From the NCBI RefSeq assembly GCF_954871325.1, contig NC_088779.1, positions 5,582,846 to 5,646,845 on the forward strand: a DNA stretch of 64,000 bases, given 5' to 3'. The translations under genes and the position numbers were made by a program. This stretch comes from Gordionus sp. m RMFG-2023. Taxonomy: Eukaryota; Nematomorpha; Gordioida; Chordodea; Parachordodidae. Numbering within the stretch: the first letter of the stretch is position 1; the number at the start of each line of letters is the position of its first letter. A model generated the notes under the pieces. It worked only from the letters and a program-made list of their open reading frames with translations, was not told the DNA's origin and did no database searches. Shown here piece after piece: positions 45,381-58,064 of this stretch.

Positions 45381-45802
45381 TATGCACTTATCAGATTTTT
45401 CGTAATTAAAAGACTAAATTTTAATTATTTAGTATATAAACCAATTTTGTGTTGTTAATAGTAATATATTATATGTAAAGTATATTAAATTTGTTTTATA
45501 ATTATACGATTATTATTATTAATATTAAGGAATAATAGGATATATTATTTTGCAATTTAATGTCTAATCTGTGAAATAACATTTGATAAATTTAAAAATT
45601 GTACCTGGTTCAAGCTCGGTTATATTAGTTACCAAAATATAACAGGTTAAAATGATTACTTTCATAAAATGTTTTAAATATAAATAACACATATTATAAG
45701 GAATCCACATTCAACAATATGACCCAAGCAACAAATTTTGAGAATCATGTATATTTATATAAGGTAAAATTTGTAATTTTTATCACAGACTTATTATATT
45801 TA

Positions 45803-47560
45803 CAGTCAAAACCAATTGCATATCGCTTAAGTGCAAATATCTTTAAATGCGAAAAAAATGCGCCATTTTGTTGAAATGTACAATGGCATAATGTTAAAAT
45901 ACATTTTTAAATGCAAATCGGTTGATAGCGAAAAATCAGTTAAATGCGAAAAATTTTAACTCCCATATTTATATGTCAACAACGTCATTTTCATCGTATA
46001 AGTGCGAAGCGACGATTTTTAAATAGGAGATTAGCACTAAATATTTAAAAAATTATTCTTAAATTAAAATAAGAATTATGGTAATTTATTATTATTTTAT
46101 TCTTAAATTGTTTATATTTTTAAAATAAATTTAAAATATTGACTTAAACAAAAGGCTGAAGTTATTGATAAATTAGATATACGAAAAAACTCTTAGCAAA
46201 AGTTTATAATGCCACATCTCTACAATTTACAGAATTGAATCAAACGAAAAATCATATTATGGCAATGCCTTACAAATAAACCAGCATCAACTAAGAAAAT
46301 CAGAAATAGTATTTTCCCGAAAACAGAGGCAGCATTATTAATTTGGTTTGCACACATGAGAAGAAAAATTGTACCTTGAATGACCCTGTCATGCTGGAAA
46401 AGACTATTATAGCAAAACATTTTATGAAGGTAGTTCTAAATTTTTATGGGATTCCTATTGCCAGTTGGTTGTAAAGATTTAGGAAAAGGAGCTATATTAA
46501 TTTTCACATAATCTACTATGAAGGAGGGAGTACAGATCTTACTAGTACTAATGATTGGAACAAGAAATCTTCCTTCTCGTTGATGGTTATGTTGAATGCA
46601 ACATATATAATTGTGATGAAACTGAACTGTTCTACCGAGTGTTACCAAAGGGTACCATGGAATTTAGTGAAACCCAATTAGAGTTTGAACAAGATAAAGA
46701 AAAGGTAACCGTTCTCTTTAATTGGATAATTTAAAAATCCAAGATGTTTTAAAAATAAAAAATTACCTGTTAAATATTATTCTAAAAAAAATATTTGGAT
46801 GTCCACTCCAACCTTTGAAGACATCTTAAAGGAATGAAATTTGTCTTTAAAGAAAAATATATTATAGTTTGGTGACAATGCTAGTTATTACTAAATTAAA
46901 TTAGAATTTAAAAAATACAAAAATAATTTTTTACTTCCAAAACTACATTACTTATTCAATCTTTGGATATGAAAGTTATTTGATACTTTAAATGCCCTTA
47001 CAGAAAAAGTTAATTAAAATAATGACCAAATATATGGAAGAGAGTGGCCAAGCATGTTTATAAGAAATTTACCCTTTAAGACAGCCTTTTCCTGATAAAA
47101 TTAGCTTGGTGGGAGGTCACAAGTACAACAATTATAAAATGTTTTATTCAAGCCAATTTCTTTGACCAAACAATTCTATTTGATTGGTAATTAGAGGATG
47201 AATTATGTGAATCTGGTGAGGAAGAAGAGGATGACATAGTCCCCATGTTTCTATTTTATGCCTTACATGATGATAATGCAAGTTGCGATGGTATATTAGA
47301 TGATCAGGATATTTGTAACCAAATTAGATTAGAATTGGAAGGTTTATTGTCTTTTATTAATAATAGATTTTATCTTATTTTCTAGAAGTGTATGACAGTT
47401 CAGAAAGTGATAACATGAATGATGTTATAGAAGATATACCTGAACCTGATAATTTACCTAATAAAAGTCAAGCGGAAGGGATATAACATCTTCATCCAGT
47501 ACGCACATACAAACCTAAAGGATCAAGAATCACTAAGAAGGCTAGAAGTTATTACTGAAA
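45803..47560 (+). mobile_element. pogo/Tigger-type transposon remnant
   Basis: Begins cagtcaaaaccaattgcata directly after TA, as expected for IS630-Tc1-mariner/pogo elements (TA target). The first 220 bp have internal repeats of a ttaaatgcgaaaaa motif. The transposase follows from about 46140. I did not find the matching right end, so the 3' limit is set by the last coding similarity. Confidence 0.7.
46140..47560 (+). pseudogene. pogo/Tigger (CENP-B-like) transposase, decayed
   Basis: In order: a first helix-turn-helix start with KQKAEVIDKLD (near 46150); a second DNA-binding part with KTEAALLIWFAHMRRK (near 46325); then DDE_1 features with CDETELFYRVLPKGTM (about 46612-46660, first catalytic aspartate) and EKVTVLF; then TSTTIIKCFIQANF (near 47120) and an acidic tail with CESGEEEEDDIVP. 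Tigger-type proteins have about 500-700 residues and this span fits. It is broken by many stops and shifts (for example in the 46700-46900 region). Minus-strand frames at 46220-46420 and 46436-46648 are shadows. Confidence 0.82.
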
Positions 47561-48605
47561 AAAAAATATTTAAACCTGATTCTACCTAAACATTAATTAC
47601 AAAATCAGTTAATTAATTTTATAAAAATTATTCATCTTTTTATTTTACAGATGTGTGCAGATTTTGAAAAAAAAGTTAATCGTTTTGCAAATTGATGTGT
47701 ATGATTTATGAAATTTTTATTTTACTTTACTTAATACGCATAAAAATATAAATTGCATGCAAGATATAAAAAAATTTTTCAAGTTTATATAAAAAGAATT
47801 AATTATTGTTTAAAAATTTATATCTAAATGAATATAAAAAATGAATATAACTATTAAACAATTTTTTTAATAATAATATATAATAGTAAAATAAAAGTTA
47901 AAAAGAATTTCCGCAGGATGGAGTCTTTTAAAAAATCTTGATTTGTATATTTTTTTTATATAACAAAAATAGCGGCTTAATTTACAACAGAATATGAATA
48001 TATACATAAATTTAAAATTCATTTAGAAGTATTTTTTGTTAAGCAAAAATAAGGATGTATCTTTTCCATGTATGATAATTTTATAGATTTTTAGATTTTA
48101 CTAATAATTAAATTATTAAATTTTCTTAGACCTTTAACAATCTTTATATAATGAAAATAAGTTGAATTATAATATATAAATGAGTAAAAATATAATTCTA
48201 TTACTATTTTTTTAATTTACAACAAGTTAATATCTCTGACTTTTTTTCTATTATTTTTATTCCTGCAAAATGATCATTATTACTTTAAATTAATTAAGCT
48301 TTCAATTAACAATAAAGCTCTTTTAAGTAAATGGACTCATGAAGTTAAGAATTTTTAAGCCAAACAAATACTCATGTCTCTGCATTGCACATTTTTCAAA
48401 TTTATCCAACATCTACAAATTACAATATTTTAATACAATTAAATAAATATGTTTCTACAGAATTTTTAAATTCTTATTAACAAAATATTTACAAGCTAAA
48501 TCTAAATTGCCTATATATGTGCCAATTTCAATTAAATAATTTTATTTTAATCCAATCCCTTTATTAATTCAAAATGCAATACTATATTAAAATAATAATT
48601 GAATA
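47560..48605. other. AT-rich spacer
   Basis: About 48165-48360 matches 49660-49890 (gagtaaaaatataatt, aagttaatatctctgac, atggactcatg-aagtt), a diverged direct duplicate about 1.5 kb apart. No gene is seen. Confidence 0.5.
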
Positions 48606-48607
48606 AT

Positions 48608-48959
48608 TAGCGAATGTGTTTTTTCAGGCAATGTGTTATTTTTTCAATTTTAAATCATTTTTTTGAGCGCGTTTTTTAAATTTAAGAATCTAATATTAAT
48701 GGAAATGTATTTCAGCATGCTTAGAATACCTATCCTATGAATTCCAAACAATTTTGCCGTTAACCTTTGAGTCATTTATAATTTATATAAAAAATTTAAG
48801 GAAAAGCGAATATATATATGAGTTTAAAAGTTCATTCCAAAATTATCTGGAATTCATAAATTAGGTATTCCAAGCATTATGTAATACATTTCGGTAAAGC
48901 CAGATATTAGAATTTTAGAAAAAGAGCTCAAAAAATTTATAAAATAACACTTGTCGCTA
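48608..48959. mobile_element. palindromic MITE, about 350 bp
   Basis: Arms of about 120-150 bp are inverted: tagcgaatgtgtt and tttttgagcgcg on the left, and the reverse complement of gagctcaaaaaa...gtcgcta on the right. The gcatgcttagaatacctat block is matched by ataggtattccaagcat-type sequence on the right. Target duplication not clear. Confidence 0.7.
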
Positions 48960-48989
48960 TCCTTTCAAGGAACAGGGCTAATTACATTA

Positions 48990-50080
48990 GCTACATGGGT
49001 AGTCTAATCCCACAGGATGATTATTTTTAACATTAAAATATGTTGTGGGTTTGTTTTTTTTTAAATATTTATATTGTTATATTATAGGAATTAATAAATT
49101 AAAATATTATATATTTTGATTATTGATAGTATTATGTTTTAATTTATGTAACGCGCATTCATTTAATTTTGTTTATTCAAATTATATTTTTATTTTAGTT
49201 TTACTTTTCGTTTTATAACTTAACCTTTTAATATTATATTCAAATATTATTTTTGTAAAAAGATATAATATGATATGAAAAAGAGAAATAAAAGGAGATA
49301 AAATAATATTTTTACTTTTTCTCCAAGGACGTTCTTTCACGCCAAAAGCTTCTTTTTTCCCATATATATTTAGTTTTTTAAAATATGTGATTTAAAGACT
49401 AGCCCTAAACGTCATATATATATTTATTTAAAATAAGTAATGTTGTTATAATATTTTTCTATTAATTTTTAAAAATTTCGAAAATTTTAATAAACTATTT
49501 TTTATAATTATTAATTTGAATGAATTAAAGCATTAATAAAAGATTTGGATTTAATTTATATTGAATGAATTAAAACATTAATAAAAAATATGGATGATTT
49601 TTATAATTGAAGGAATTAAAGCATTAATAAAAGATCTGGATAATTTTTATGAAATCATCATGAGTAAAAATATAATTTTAAATTTATACATTCTTTTAAC
49701 ATACATATTTTCTAATTTAAAATAATGTTAATATCTCCGACTTCTTTTATTTTTATTCCTGATCATTTTATTATTATATAAAATAGGATGTGGCTTATAA
49801 TAAAAATGATTATCATTTTTTAAAATATTAACTAGGTCTCCAATTAATTATAAAAAGTAAGTGGACTCATGCAGTTGAGAATTTATTAAACAGCATATGT
49901 TAGATCAGGAATTAGAATTCCTTAGTAATTTGCAAATATTAATCAAACTCATAATTCTTAGCTATAATATTTTATTTCATCATTTTAAGAGAAAAGAAAG
50001 CTTAAATTTAAATATGAATTAAATAAAAATATCATAGTTTTAGGCCAATAATTTTATTTTTCATTTTATTTTTCTCTTTT
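48990..50080. other. AT-rich spacer with short tandems
   Basis: 49515-49640 contains three copies of a unit of about 50 bp, aattaaagcattaataaaag. About 49660-49890 is the duplicate of 48165-48360. No gene is seen. Confidence 0.5.
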
Positions 50081-50084
50081 AGCT

Positions 50085-50700
50085 TTCACCTTTTCTGGTG
50101 GTAAGCTCCTTCAATATCTCTTTCCACTTTATGTTATTCATTTCATACTATCTCGTTTATCTAATTTATAATTCTTCGTATTGGCTCTAACTTTATGGCC
50201 CCATTGAGGTTTTGGCCTTCCTCTTTTACGTTTACCCTTCCAAACTCTCAACCTTATTTCCTATGTAGTTCATAGGCCTTCTCATTGTGTGCCCATACCA
50301 CCTAAGTCTGTTTACCATTATCTTAGTCTAAATAGGCACTACCTTTAAACTTCCTAGTATTCTAGTTTGTAGACTTCTCTCGTCTGATTCTTTGGTTGGC
50401 CATGTTTCCGAACTATATAGAATAGTTGGTTGTACTAAGGAACTGTATATTTTTCCCTACAATTTGTGTGGGATTCTTTTGTCAAAGAGCTCTCCAGATA
50501 AAGATCTCCACTTTAACCACCCTTTATTAATTTTACTCTTTATCTCTTTCTTCGTGCCGTTTCTTTGTAAAGTGGAGCCCAAATATTTGCAGCTTTCTAT
50601 TGCCGATATCTGCCATTCATTTATAACAATGCTCTCTGTTTCATCTCCTCCTATCACCATATACTCCCTTTTTTCTCTATTTACTTTTAGTCCGTGCTTT
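50085..50700 (-). pseudogene. LINE reverse-transcriptase tail, RTE-like
   Basis: Minus-strand C-terminal end of a non-LTR endonuclease-RT: one open frame (50457-50660) with ISAIESCKYLGSTLQRNGT and KSKINKGWLKWRSLSGELFD, then KIYSSLVQPTILYSSETW and RLRWYGHTMRRPMNYIG in later frames. These are the post-catalytic RT blocks (YLG, the thumb, and the WxGH block common in RTE-type and related LINEs). It is 5' truncated, which is usual for LINEs, with at least two frame changes. The overlapping plus-strand frame 50392-50832 is a shadow. Clade assignment is tentative. Confidence 0.85.
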
Positions 50701-51420
50701 TCTAGGATATTTAGAAAAGGACAGAATAATATAATAATTTCCCTTTTTTATAAACTTTTTATTTTTATTCTTTCATTTTGTAATTTATCAAATTTATCTA
50801 TTCTTCCAAAAAAATTATATACTTTAATATGAATTAAGTAAATTATTTTTATACTATGCGTTTTAGAAAAATTTTATATCTTGCAATTTATATTTATTGC
50901 GTATATAATAAAATAAAATAAAATAAAAATTTCATAAATACATGAAATATTTAAACATTAAATCATTATAAGTCTCTCCAAGTAAGTGTCAGTCAAACAC
51001 CCCTCCAGTTTTGGTAATTTAACCTCCCTCGTAGATGATACGCTAATTTTTATGAAAAAAGAAATTTACAAAAATATTATTTTAATCAAATTATGTTCTT
51101 AAATTTCGATATAAAAGATTTGGGAATTATTTTTCGTATTTTCTTCAAGGAATCTAATAAAAACCTTTTTTAAATCTTTACAAAAACAGCAGATTTAAAA
51201 AAAAGTCCGTTTTAATAAGTGGTAAGGTTATTAGATATATTTTTAATGCCATTTTACCAATCCTCTTTGAAATAATTAAAAAATATACAACTTCTCAAAT
51301 AATAATGTTAACATAAAAATAACCAATAATAATTAAACATTCGAAATCGTTGAACGTTATCGTTAGCTTGATATCCTTCACATTTCTCAAATTTCATAAT
51401 TAATCCAGTCGAATATTGGA
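50700..51420. other. AT-rich spacer
   Basis: No gene is seen. At 50973 cagtcaaacacccctcc looks like a possible mariner/pogo-type tip, without a partner. Confidence 0.35.
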
Positions 51421-51780
51421 ATTTGGAATAAATCAGAATATGTAATTTGGAATAGTTGATCAAATCAAATATATGAATAATATGCACGAATAAAATTTTG
51501 AATTTTGGAACAATAAAATATGTAATAAGGAATGATAAAATATGTAATAAGGAATGATAATTTATGTAATAAGGAATGATAATTTATGGAATAAGGAATA
51601 AAATTTTAATCCAGAATAAGGAATGATAAATTATAATAATTATTATATTATTTTTAAGTTAATCATAGCGTTTTATACTTTTAGCGTTTTATATTTTTAG
51701 CGTTTTATATTTTTTGCGTTTTACATTTTTTAGCATTTCATATTTTATAAGCGTTTAATTTTTCGTGTTTTAGTGTTTAA
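51420..51780. repeat. two short tandem repeats
   Basis: 51500-51620 has about five copies of aataaggaatgataattta. 51665-51770 has about seven copies of tagcgttttatattttt with minor changes. Both are AT-rich minisatellites. Confidence 0.8.
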
Positions 51781-52510
51781 TTAATTTTTGTTTATTTTCT
51801 ATCTCCCAGGTTAAAATATGCAAATAATATATTATTCACATTTCCCTCTCTTTAAATAAAATTTTAAATTTCACACCCTAATTTTAATTCAAAAAAAAAA
51901 AATTCTTCATAAGATAGTTTTGAAAATTCACCACATATATTTAAATATATTTTTCTAAAATGAATGTTTTTTTACATAACTTTTTGTCTTCAAAGCTTTT
52001 AATTTCAAAAACTTTTTATCATATTAAGTATTACTTATAAGGGTTATTTGAATCAATCATGTGATTTAAAAATTACATTTTAACATATTTAAAATTAAGT
52101 TTTATCTTCTTGTTTAGGATTTTTAATATTTTTAATTATATTTAAGAATTCATCTTTAGGTTTATGTTAATTTACAACAATTGGTCATCATTCAAGAAAT
52201 CAAAAAATATCAATATTATCCATTATGATTTTACATTTTAGTAATTTTAAAAATTTATAACATGCCTTTATCCTGGCATAAAATTTTAATTTATAATACT
52301 TCTTACGTGGATTAGAATAATAAGTAACCATCATTGGTCTCACAAAATAGAATTCATAACCTATCGTTCAACTTCCATATCAGTTCTTCCTAGGTTGTCA
52401 CATTAGGTTAGGTGCTGGCTATTATATTCCAGTCCAACATCCAGAGCCGGGACACCATAAAGAAAGAAGCTTTTTGCATGAAAGAACGTACTAAGGTTTG
52501 ATTCTTGGTA
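51780..52510. other. spacer, nothing recognised
   Basis: AT-rich to about 52300. 52310-52510 is GC-richer (ccagtccaacatccagagcc) without a clear open frame or a known repeat end. Confidence 0.35.
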
Positions 52511-52519
52511 ATCTCAGTA

Positions 52520-52850
52520 GTTTAGGTAGTCACAATAGATAAGGTAGTCATAACATCACAATAGATAAGGTAGTCATAATAGGTAGTCATCTCCATAGGT
52601 TAAGCACAAGGTAGAGTCATAATAGGTAGTCATCTCCATAGGTTAAGCACAAGGTAGAGTCATAATAGGTAGTCATCTCCATAGGTTAAGCAATCAACAC
52701 AATAGGTAGTCATATAAATAGAGTCATCTCAATGGATTAAACAATCGTCACAATAGGTAGTCTAAATAGAGTCATCTCAATGGATTAAACAATCGTCACA
52801 ATAGGTAGTCTAAATAGAGTCATCTCAATGGATTAAGCAATCATCACAAT
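52520..52850. repeat. minisatellite, units about 40-50 bp
   Basis: Two related unit types in succession: three copies of a unit with ataggtagtcatctccatag and taagcacaaggtagagtc, then three to four copies of a unit with agagtcatctcaatggat and caatcgtcacaataggtagt. The shared core aataggtagtc shows the second type arose from the first. Confidence 0.92.
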
Positions 52851-52869
52851 AGTTTTAGAAGGTGCAACT

Positions 52870-53545
52870 ACTGTTGTATTATTTGGTGTATTTCTGTAGT
52901 TGAATAAGAATTTGTCAAGTGAAGTGTCTAAATCAATCTGTATGGTGCAAAACAAAAAGTTTTTATTAAACAAATAAGTTTTTTTTATTATATTTTTACA
53001 TTAATCTAAAAAAGATCTAACTAACTAAAATCTATTATAAAAAATAAGGTATATATCTTTTATTTTAAATATAAATTTGATTAAGCAAAAATAAAAAGTA
53101 TCAAAATATATTACAAAAACAATTTAAACAAAAGCAAGGATATAGGCTAAAATAATCGTAAGTTTCCATCAACATATTAAATAAGGTTATATTCAAATAA
53201 CACCAATTAAAGTTATATAAAATATCAATACAAATTTAAATATAAAAAAAATCAATTTCCATTATTTAACAATTAACAATTGTTATATATTAATTATATT
53301 TGGTTAGTACAAGTAAATTGTTGTAATCCAAATATTAGTTATTGTTTGTAATAAAATAACATATTAATATTTAAAAGAAATATAAGAAATATAAGAAAAT
53401 CAAATTGATCTAGAATTTATTTTATTAAAATTATCATACCTGGATTTATTTAATTACAAGAAATTAAGAACAGGAAATACAATCACAAAGTTGGCTATAT
53501 TATTTCCACAATAAATCAATGTAAAAAATATAACAAATTACTGAA
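52870..53545. other. AT-rich spacer
   Basis: No gene is seen. taagaaatataagaaa tandem duplication near 53375. Confidence 0.4.
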
Positions 53546-53549
53546 ATCG

Positions 53550-53810
53550 CCGTCTCCACTATTTCTCTCGCTACGGTCTACGTGGGTTGAGCCACATGAA
53601 TCGTTTGCACCTGCGGACTAGCCTTCCGGTACTTTTTCACAGTTTACGAGGTCCGCGGGGACACCGATCGTTTAGGTGATCTCTTGACTGAGAATGATAA
53701 CATGTTCTTACCGGTTCAAAGTGTGGAAGTCTATGAGATTTCGAAATCTCACACCATCAAAGTCCCACGGGTGAGTTGTGAGATTTTGATTTAAATGGCC
53801 CCCAATGTTT
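53550..53810 (+). other. GC-rich island, possible exon
   Basis: About 50% GC in an 80% AT context. On plus, from a possible acceptor (gcggactag, ending near 53620), one frame stays open as AFRYFFTVYEVRGDTDRLGD and continues LLTENDNMFLPVQ, then to VPR directly before gtgagt (donor near 53770). The reading is protein-like in codon use, but nothing is recognised, and other frames are also open over 40 codons. The right part holds an inverted pair (gagatttcgaaatctc and ttgtgagattt). It could be an exon of an unseen gene or part of a transposon or SINE. Confidence 0.35.
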
Positions 53811-53989
53811 TTGAAGTGATAAATCCAAAGTAAAAATTTTCCTAACATGAATTATAAATAGAGAACGATTAATGGTATAAAACCTAACTGTTTAATAATT
53901 ATAATCTATGTTTATTTTACAAATTTCTATTAAAAACTGGATGAATAATTTGTCCTATTTTACATGAATAAATAATATTTGGTGATTAT

Positions 53990-55425
53990 ACTGCTAGAGA
54001 TGAGATACAAAATGATAGTCAACATGTATTGGAAGAGGAGGAAATAGATGTTGTGATACCATTGATATTAATGAGATCTTAGAAGAAGGTTTAAATTATT
54101 TTATAATACATGTTAATCTAATCAATTTTCTTTAGGATCTTAAAATTCCAACTCAATGTTGCCTAGTCACAGGAGATGCTAATACCATAATCTAAATTTG
54201 ATAGCAACAGTGGGTGCTGAAGGAGCCCTAAAAAATAAAGATTTTAAAAGGGTACCAAGATCTATTTTTTATAAATGTCAAACTCTATGTAATAAGCAGA
54301 ACAAATCTTCTAAAGGCTCAGACATATTTTAAAAAAAATTAAGCAGGTATTTATTAATTCCTAACCACACTAGATAGAACTCAGTATACCACACAATCAA
54401 ATTAATAATATTTTTTCTGGATGAAAGAAGATTAGAAATAAATTTTCTTTGTGATCATGTTGGAATTCAATATATAAATGATGAAGAGCATACTTTTATA
54501 AAAGAGTTTAAAAATGAATCAATTTCATATCGTTTTAATTTTTTAGTATACAATATGAGGCGGTTTCCCTTCAAATTATGGAAGGTGAGGATAATATAGA
54601 GATAGGGTACTATGTTCCCACTTTAAGTATCCTCTAATAAATTAAAGAGATTGAATAATCTAATCTTATACCAGCCCCTAGTAAACTATATGTTAAAAGG
54701 CATTGATAGAAGGTAAATAAAATTTATATTGTAATGATTTTGACTGAATAATTTATTCTAACTTAAAGTTAAAAGCTAAAAAATTTATAAAATTTTATGA
54801 TTAAATATTTTAAATACACTTTTTGTAACTTTCCCACCTATACAATGATGATAATGTATTAGCTGCAATCTGATTATATATCAATTCCGATGATGCTAAA
54901 GATCAACGTGATAGGCTCTTGGAAAAGTTGAATAGTCTTATCCCAAACAAAGATGGCCTAGTTACAACCATAAAAATGACTTCCACTAATAATTTTTTTG
55001 AAATAAAAGACAATAGAATAGAAAATCCACTGACGCTTTTTTTATATCTAAAAATACTCAAATGAGTAATTTTGAATATTTCTTATATTAAAAATATGTA
55101 TATAATTTTAAATACTCTCTTGCCCTCAAGTGCTAGTGTTGAGAGATTATTTAGTAAGGCAAAACTTATACTTTCTAATCGTCGCTCTAGACTTGGGGAT
55201 GATAATATTTAAATGATTATATTATTAAAATGCAATAAAATAAATAAAAAATGTATATTACCATAAATAGTTATTTTTATTACATAATTTTTTTTTATAA
55301 TTAAAACTAACTATATTTAAATATTTATAAATGTTTATTTTTATGTATTATTTAGCTACATTTTTTGATAGATAGGAGCGATAGCGGTAGCGCGCTACTT
55401 TTAAAAGTAGTGTTCAACAACTCTG
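53990..55425 (+). mobile_element. hAT transposon remnant, 3' end defined
   Basis: Transposase remains on plus: NLIATVGAEGALKNK (near 54200), SIFYKCQTLCNKQNKSSKGS (near 54265), YINDEEHTFIKEFKNE (near 54470) and the hAT dimerisation motif SSASVERLFSKAKLILSNRR (about 55125-55190). Stops and shifts are frequent. The 3' end carries the palindrome ctacttttaaaagtag and finishes agtgttcaacaactctg at 55425, a hAT-type tip (cagagttgttgaac). No 5' end was found. Confidence 0.82.
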
Positions 55426-55554
55426 GAGATATATTGCTTCATTTCAAGAGCTTATCTTTATTTTTTTTAAGATTATTAGGTCGAATAATGAGAGAAGTAA
55501 AATCAAGAAACATCCTTTGCAATTTGGCGGTCCCTTTTTAAACTTTTTGTTAAG

Positions 55555-55745
55555 GTTTCAGGCCCCGGCCCTGTTTTTTTTAAATATAAGACCTAACCCA
55601 AAATATATTTTGAACACCAAAATAAACAACTATTTATAATATTGGGGAATGTTACATTATAAAACACTATACTACATGAATTATCATTCGGCTAGACCCA
55701 AATAAATTTTCTTCTGACATTACTCCAGGCCGGGTACCGGACAAG
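55555..55745. mobile_element. possible GC-ended hAT MITE fragment
   Basis: tttcaggccccggccctg near 55557 and ccaggccgggtaccgg near 55725 bracket AT-rich sequence and recall the GC-rich interior of the MITE at 34981-35249. Ends and target duplication are not resolved. Confidence 0.3.
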
Positions 55746-55749
55746 GTAT

Positions 55750-57710
55750 TAGAGAACTCTATTAGCTAGTCTTGCAAACTAGCAAGCTAATATACAAATT
55801 ACAAACTAGCAGTTTTTGAATATTTTATGATTTTATTTAAATTTAAAATTTCTCCTGACTTTTGAATATTGATTTTTTATTTTGCCCGAATATTTCTTTA
55901 TTTTTGTTTGATCATTTGTTTTCCATTTTAAATTTCTCTTTTAAGTTCTCTAGAAAAAATTTTCGTTCCATTATCGGAATATCGGAAACTTAATCATGTT
56001 ATAAAATATGATCTTATTATTTTTCCAATAAATTTCGATTAATATTAAAATAATTAAAACATTTAATATAACTTAAACTATCATTCTAATTCTAACTAAC
56101 ATGATACATTTTATAACAAGTGTCATGGATGAATAATACTATAGGTCTTCGGCGGGTGGAGTTTTAAATAATCCACCCACGCCCACCCGTGCAATGAATA
56201 TAGGTGAACAGGCGATTTACAAATTTAATAGATGGTGCTAGTGGGAGGATAAAAAATTTTTTTTTTAAATTTTATTTCCTCTTACATATTTTTATAACAA
56301 AATATCAATCATGAATATTATCAAAATATAAACAAAATATTTTTTTGTAAAAATAACAATTAATGCTTGCTCAACCGGGCATAGTTTCCCCACTACCATT
56401 TTTTCCAAAAAATTAGCAGGTTATCCGCTACCGCCATTTTTTCAAAAATTGCAGAGTGTAAAGTGTCGTCGTGGTAAAGTGCGAGGTGATTAAGTATCAC
56501 TAGGCGATCTAATCTATGTCCACAAAAATTAACATTTCTGATTCCAACATATGTCAAAATAAATGGATATAATAATAAGAGATAAAATGTAAAAAAATTT
56601 ATCCTGTATTTATGGAATTTTAATAATTAAAATTATTTCCATATTATATTCCACAAAGTCTAGAGTGGCGATCATAAGGTATAAACCTAAGTCTTACAAA
56701 ATAACAACTCAACAGTAGCATTTGAGGCTACTGGGTATTTTTTTTTTATAGAACATTTTATATACAAGAAAAATTATCAAATATGACCATTTTGAGTATT
56801 TTTAGGTTTAAAATAAAATGCGGCACGCGGATTTATTAGGTAATATATCTTTATTGGGTAATAGATCAGCAAACGTTACCAATAGCCTATTAAGCTACTA
56901 GTTAGAATCACTTAATTTATATAAGATAAGAACATAAATACTTTATTTGCCCTTATGTGATAAGTCCCTACAATCTGCTATTGTGCCGATGTTAGCAACG
57001 TCTAAAAAATCTAATTATCAGATTTTGTTTCATTCCTTAATATAATTTCAAAATTCTTTCTAACAAATTTCAAAATTCTTTCTATCAAATGTCTGCCGAT
57101 AAGGTATATTTAGTAACAAGGAGAAAATGTTTTCAGATTGATAAATGAGGGATTATAGAGAAATTGGCCTGACTATAAAATTGATTGAGAGTTTTTCAGC
57201 TAATTTTTGAGAAGCGCCTATTTCTGATGTTGTATAGGTTCATCAATTTAGATTGGATTAAATTTGATTTATTAGATGTAATTCATCTAGTCCACCAAAA
57301 TTATTGAGATATTTTTAATTCTCTCTGAAAATTGAGTAATGAATATTCTAATAAAACAGCAGTTAGATATAATATAATTAATTTATAAAAATTTATGCAT
57401 ATGATTTATCAGTAGATATTATCTTTCGATATTTTATATATCTAAATTTAAATCTATAATATTTTTGGTAAAAAGCAAATTTCAGAATATCATTTTTCTA
57501 GTGAAATTTTGTTGTTACATCACCTTTCTAAAAATTATCTTCCCATCTCTATTAGCGACACTTTTATTATTAAAACTTAATCCAGATTTAGAAATTTAAA
57601 TTTAAAAACTTAGTTAAATATGATGAATATAATTTTAAAAAATGAATTATGAAAAATGTAAATAATTAGTTATTTTTGAATTATATTTGATTGTATAAAG
57701 TTTTAATGGG
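55750..57710. other. AT-rich spacer with element scraps
   Basis: Near 56150-56185 a short GC-rich inverted pair occurs (ggcgggtgga / tccacccacgcc). 56390-56455 has ccgctaccgccattttttc, shared in sense with 57735-57790. 56455-56515 (gtaaagtgtcgtcgtggtaa) is a solo fragment of the MULE TIR array. No host gene is seen. Confidence 0.5.
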
Positions 57711-57721
57711 TATTCTCTTAA

Positions 57722-57822
57722 AAAAAAGGAGTGAGCCACCGCTATTGCCATCTTTTTTTAAAATTGGCGGGCTATTAGTTACCGCTACTAAAAAAATGTA
57801 GCGTGATACTTTAACAACTCTA
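57722..57822. mobile_element. solo hAT-type end
   Basis: ggcgggctattagttaccgc followed by tagcgtgatactttaacaactct; the reverse complement starts agagttgttaaagta, like the ends at 55425 and 58879. No partner end or coding sequence was found. Confidence 0.5.
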
Positions 57823-58064
57823 ATTCGTAGTTTTAAATATTTATTATATATTAGTGCAACTAATAATCCTATCATCGGAACTATATGTAGGTAAGCAGCT
57901 CTTCGCTATTTTGATTGATAGTTATAGGTAGAATTTATTCAAAATATTTACTATTTATGAAAAATGACACAATTCCATCTCTTGCAACTGACTTCAATTA
58001 AACCTCTTTTATAGTAAGCGCGATCCGCGTAATTCGTCGCTGCGTAATTTACAAAAGCAAGTGG

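Noticed and set aside
46220-46648. Two minus frames of 66 and 70 codons
   Set aside because: Shadows of the plus-strand pogo/Tigger transposase.
50392-50832. 146-codon plus frame
   Set aside because: Shadow of the minus-strand LINE RT tail, followed by AT-rich read-through.
52520-52850. Regularly spaced repeats considered as a CRISPR array
   Set aside because: Units are contiguous minisatellite repeats without unique spacers, in a eukaryotic context.
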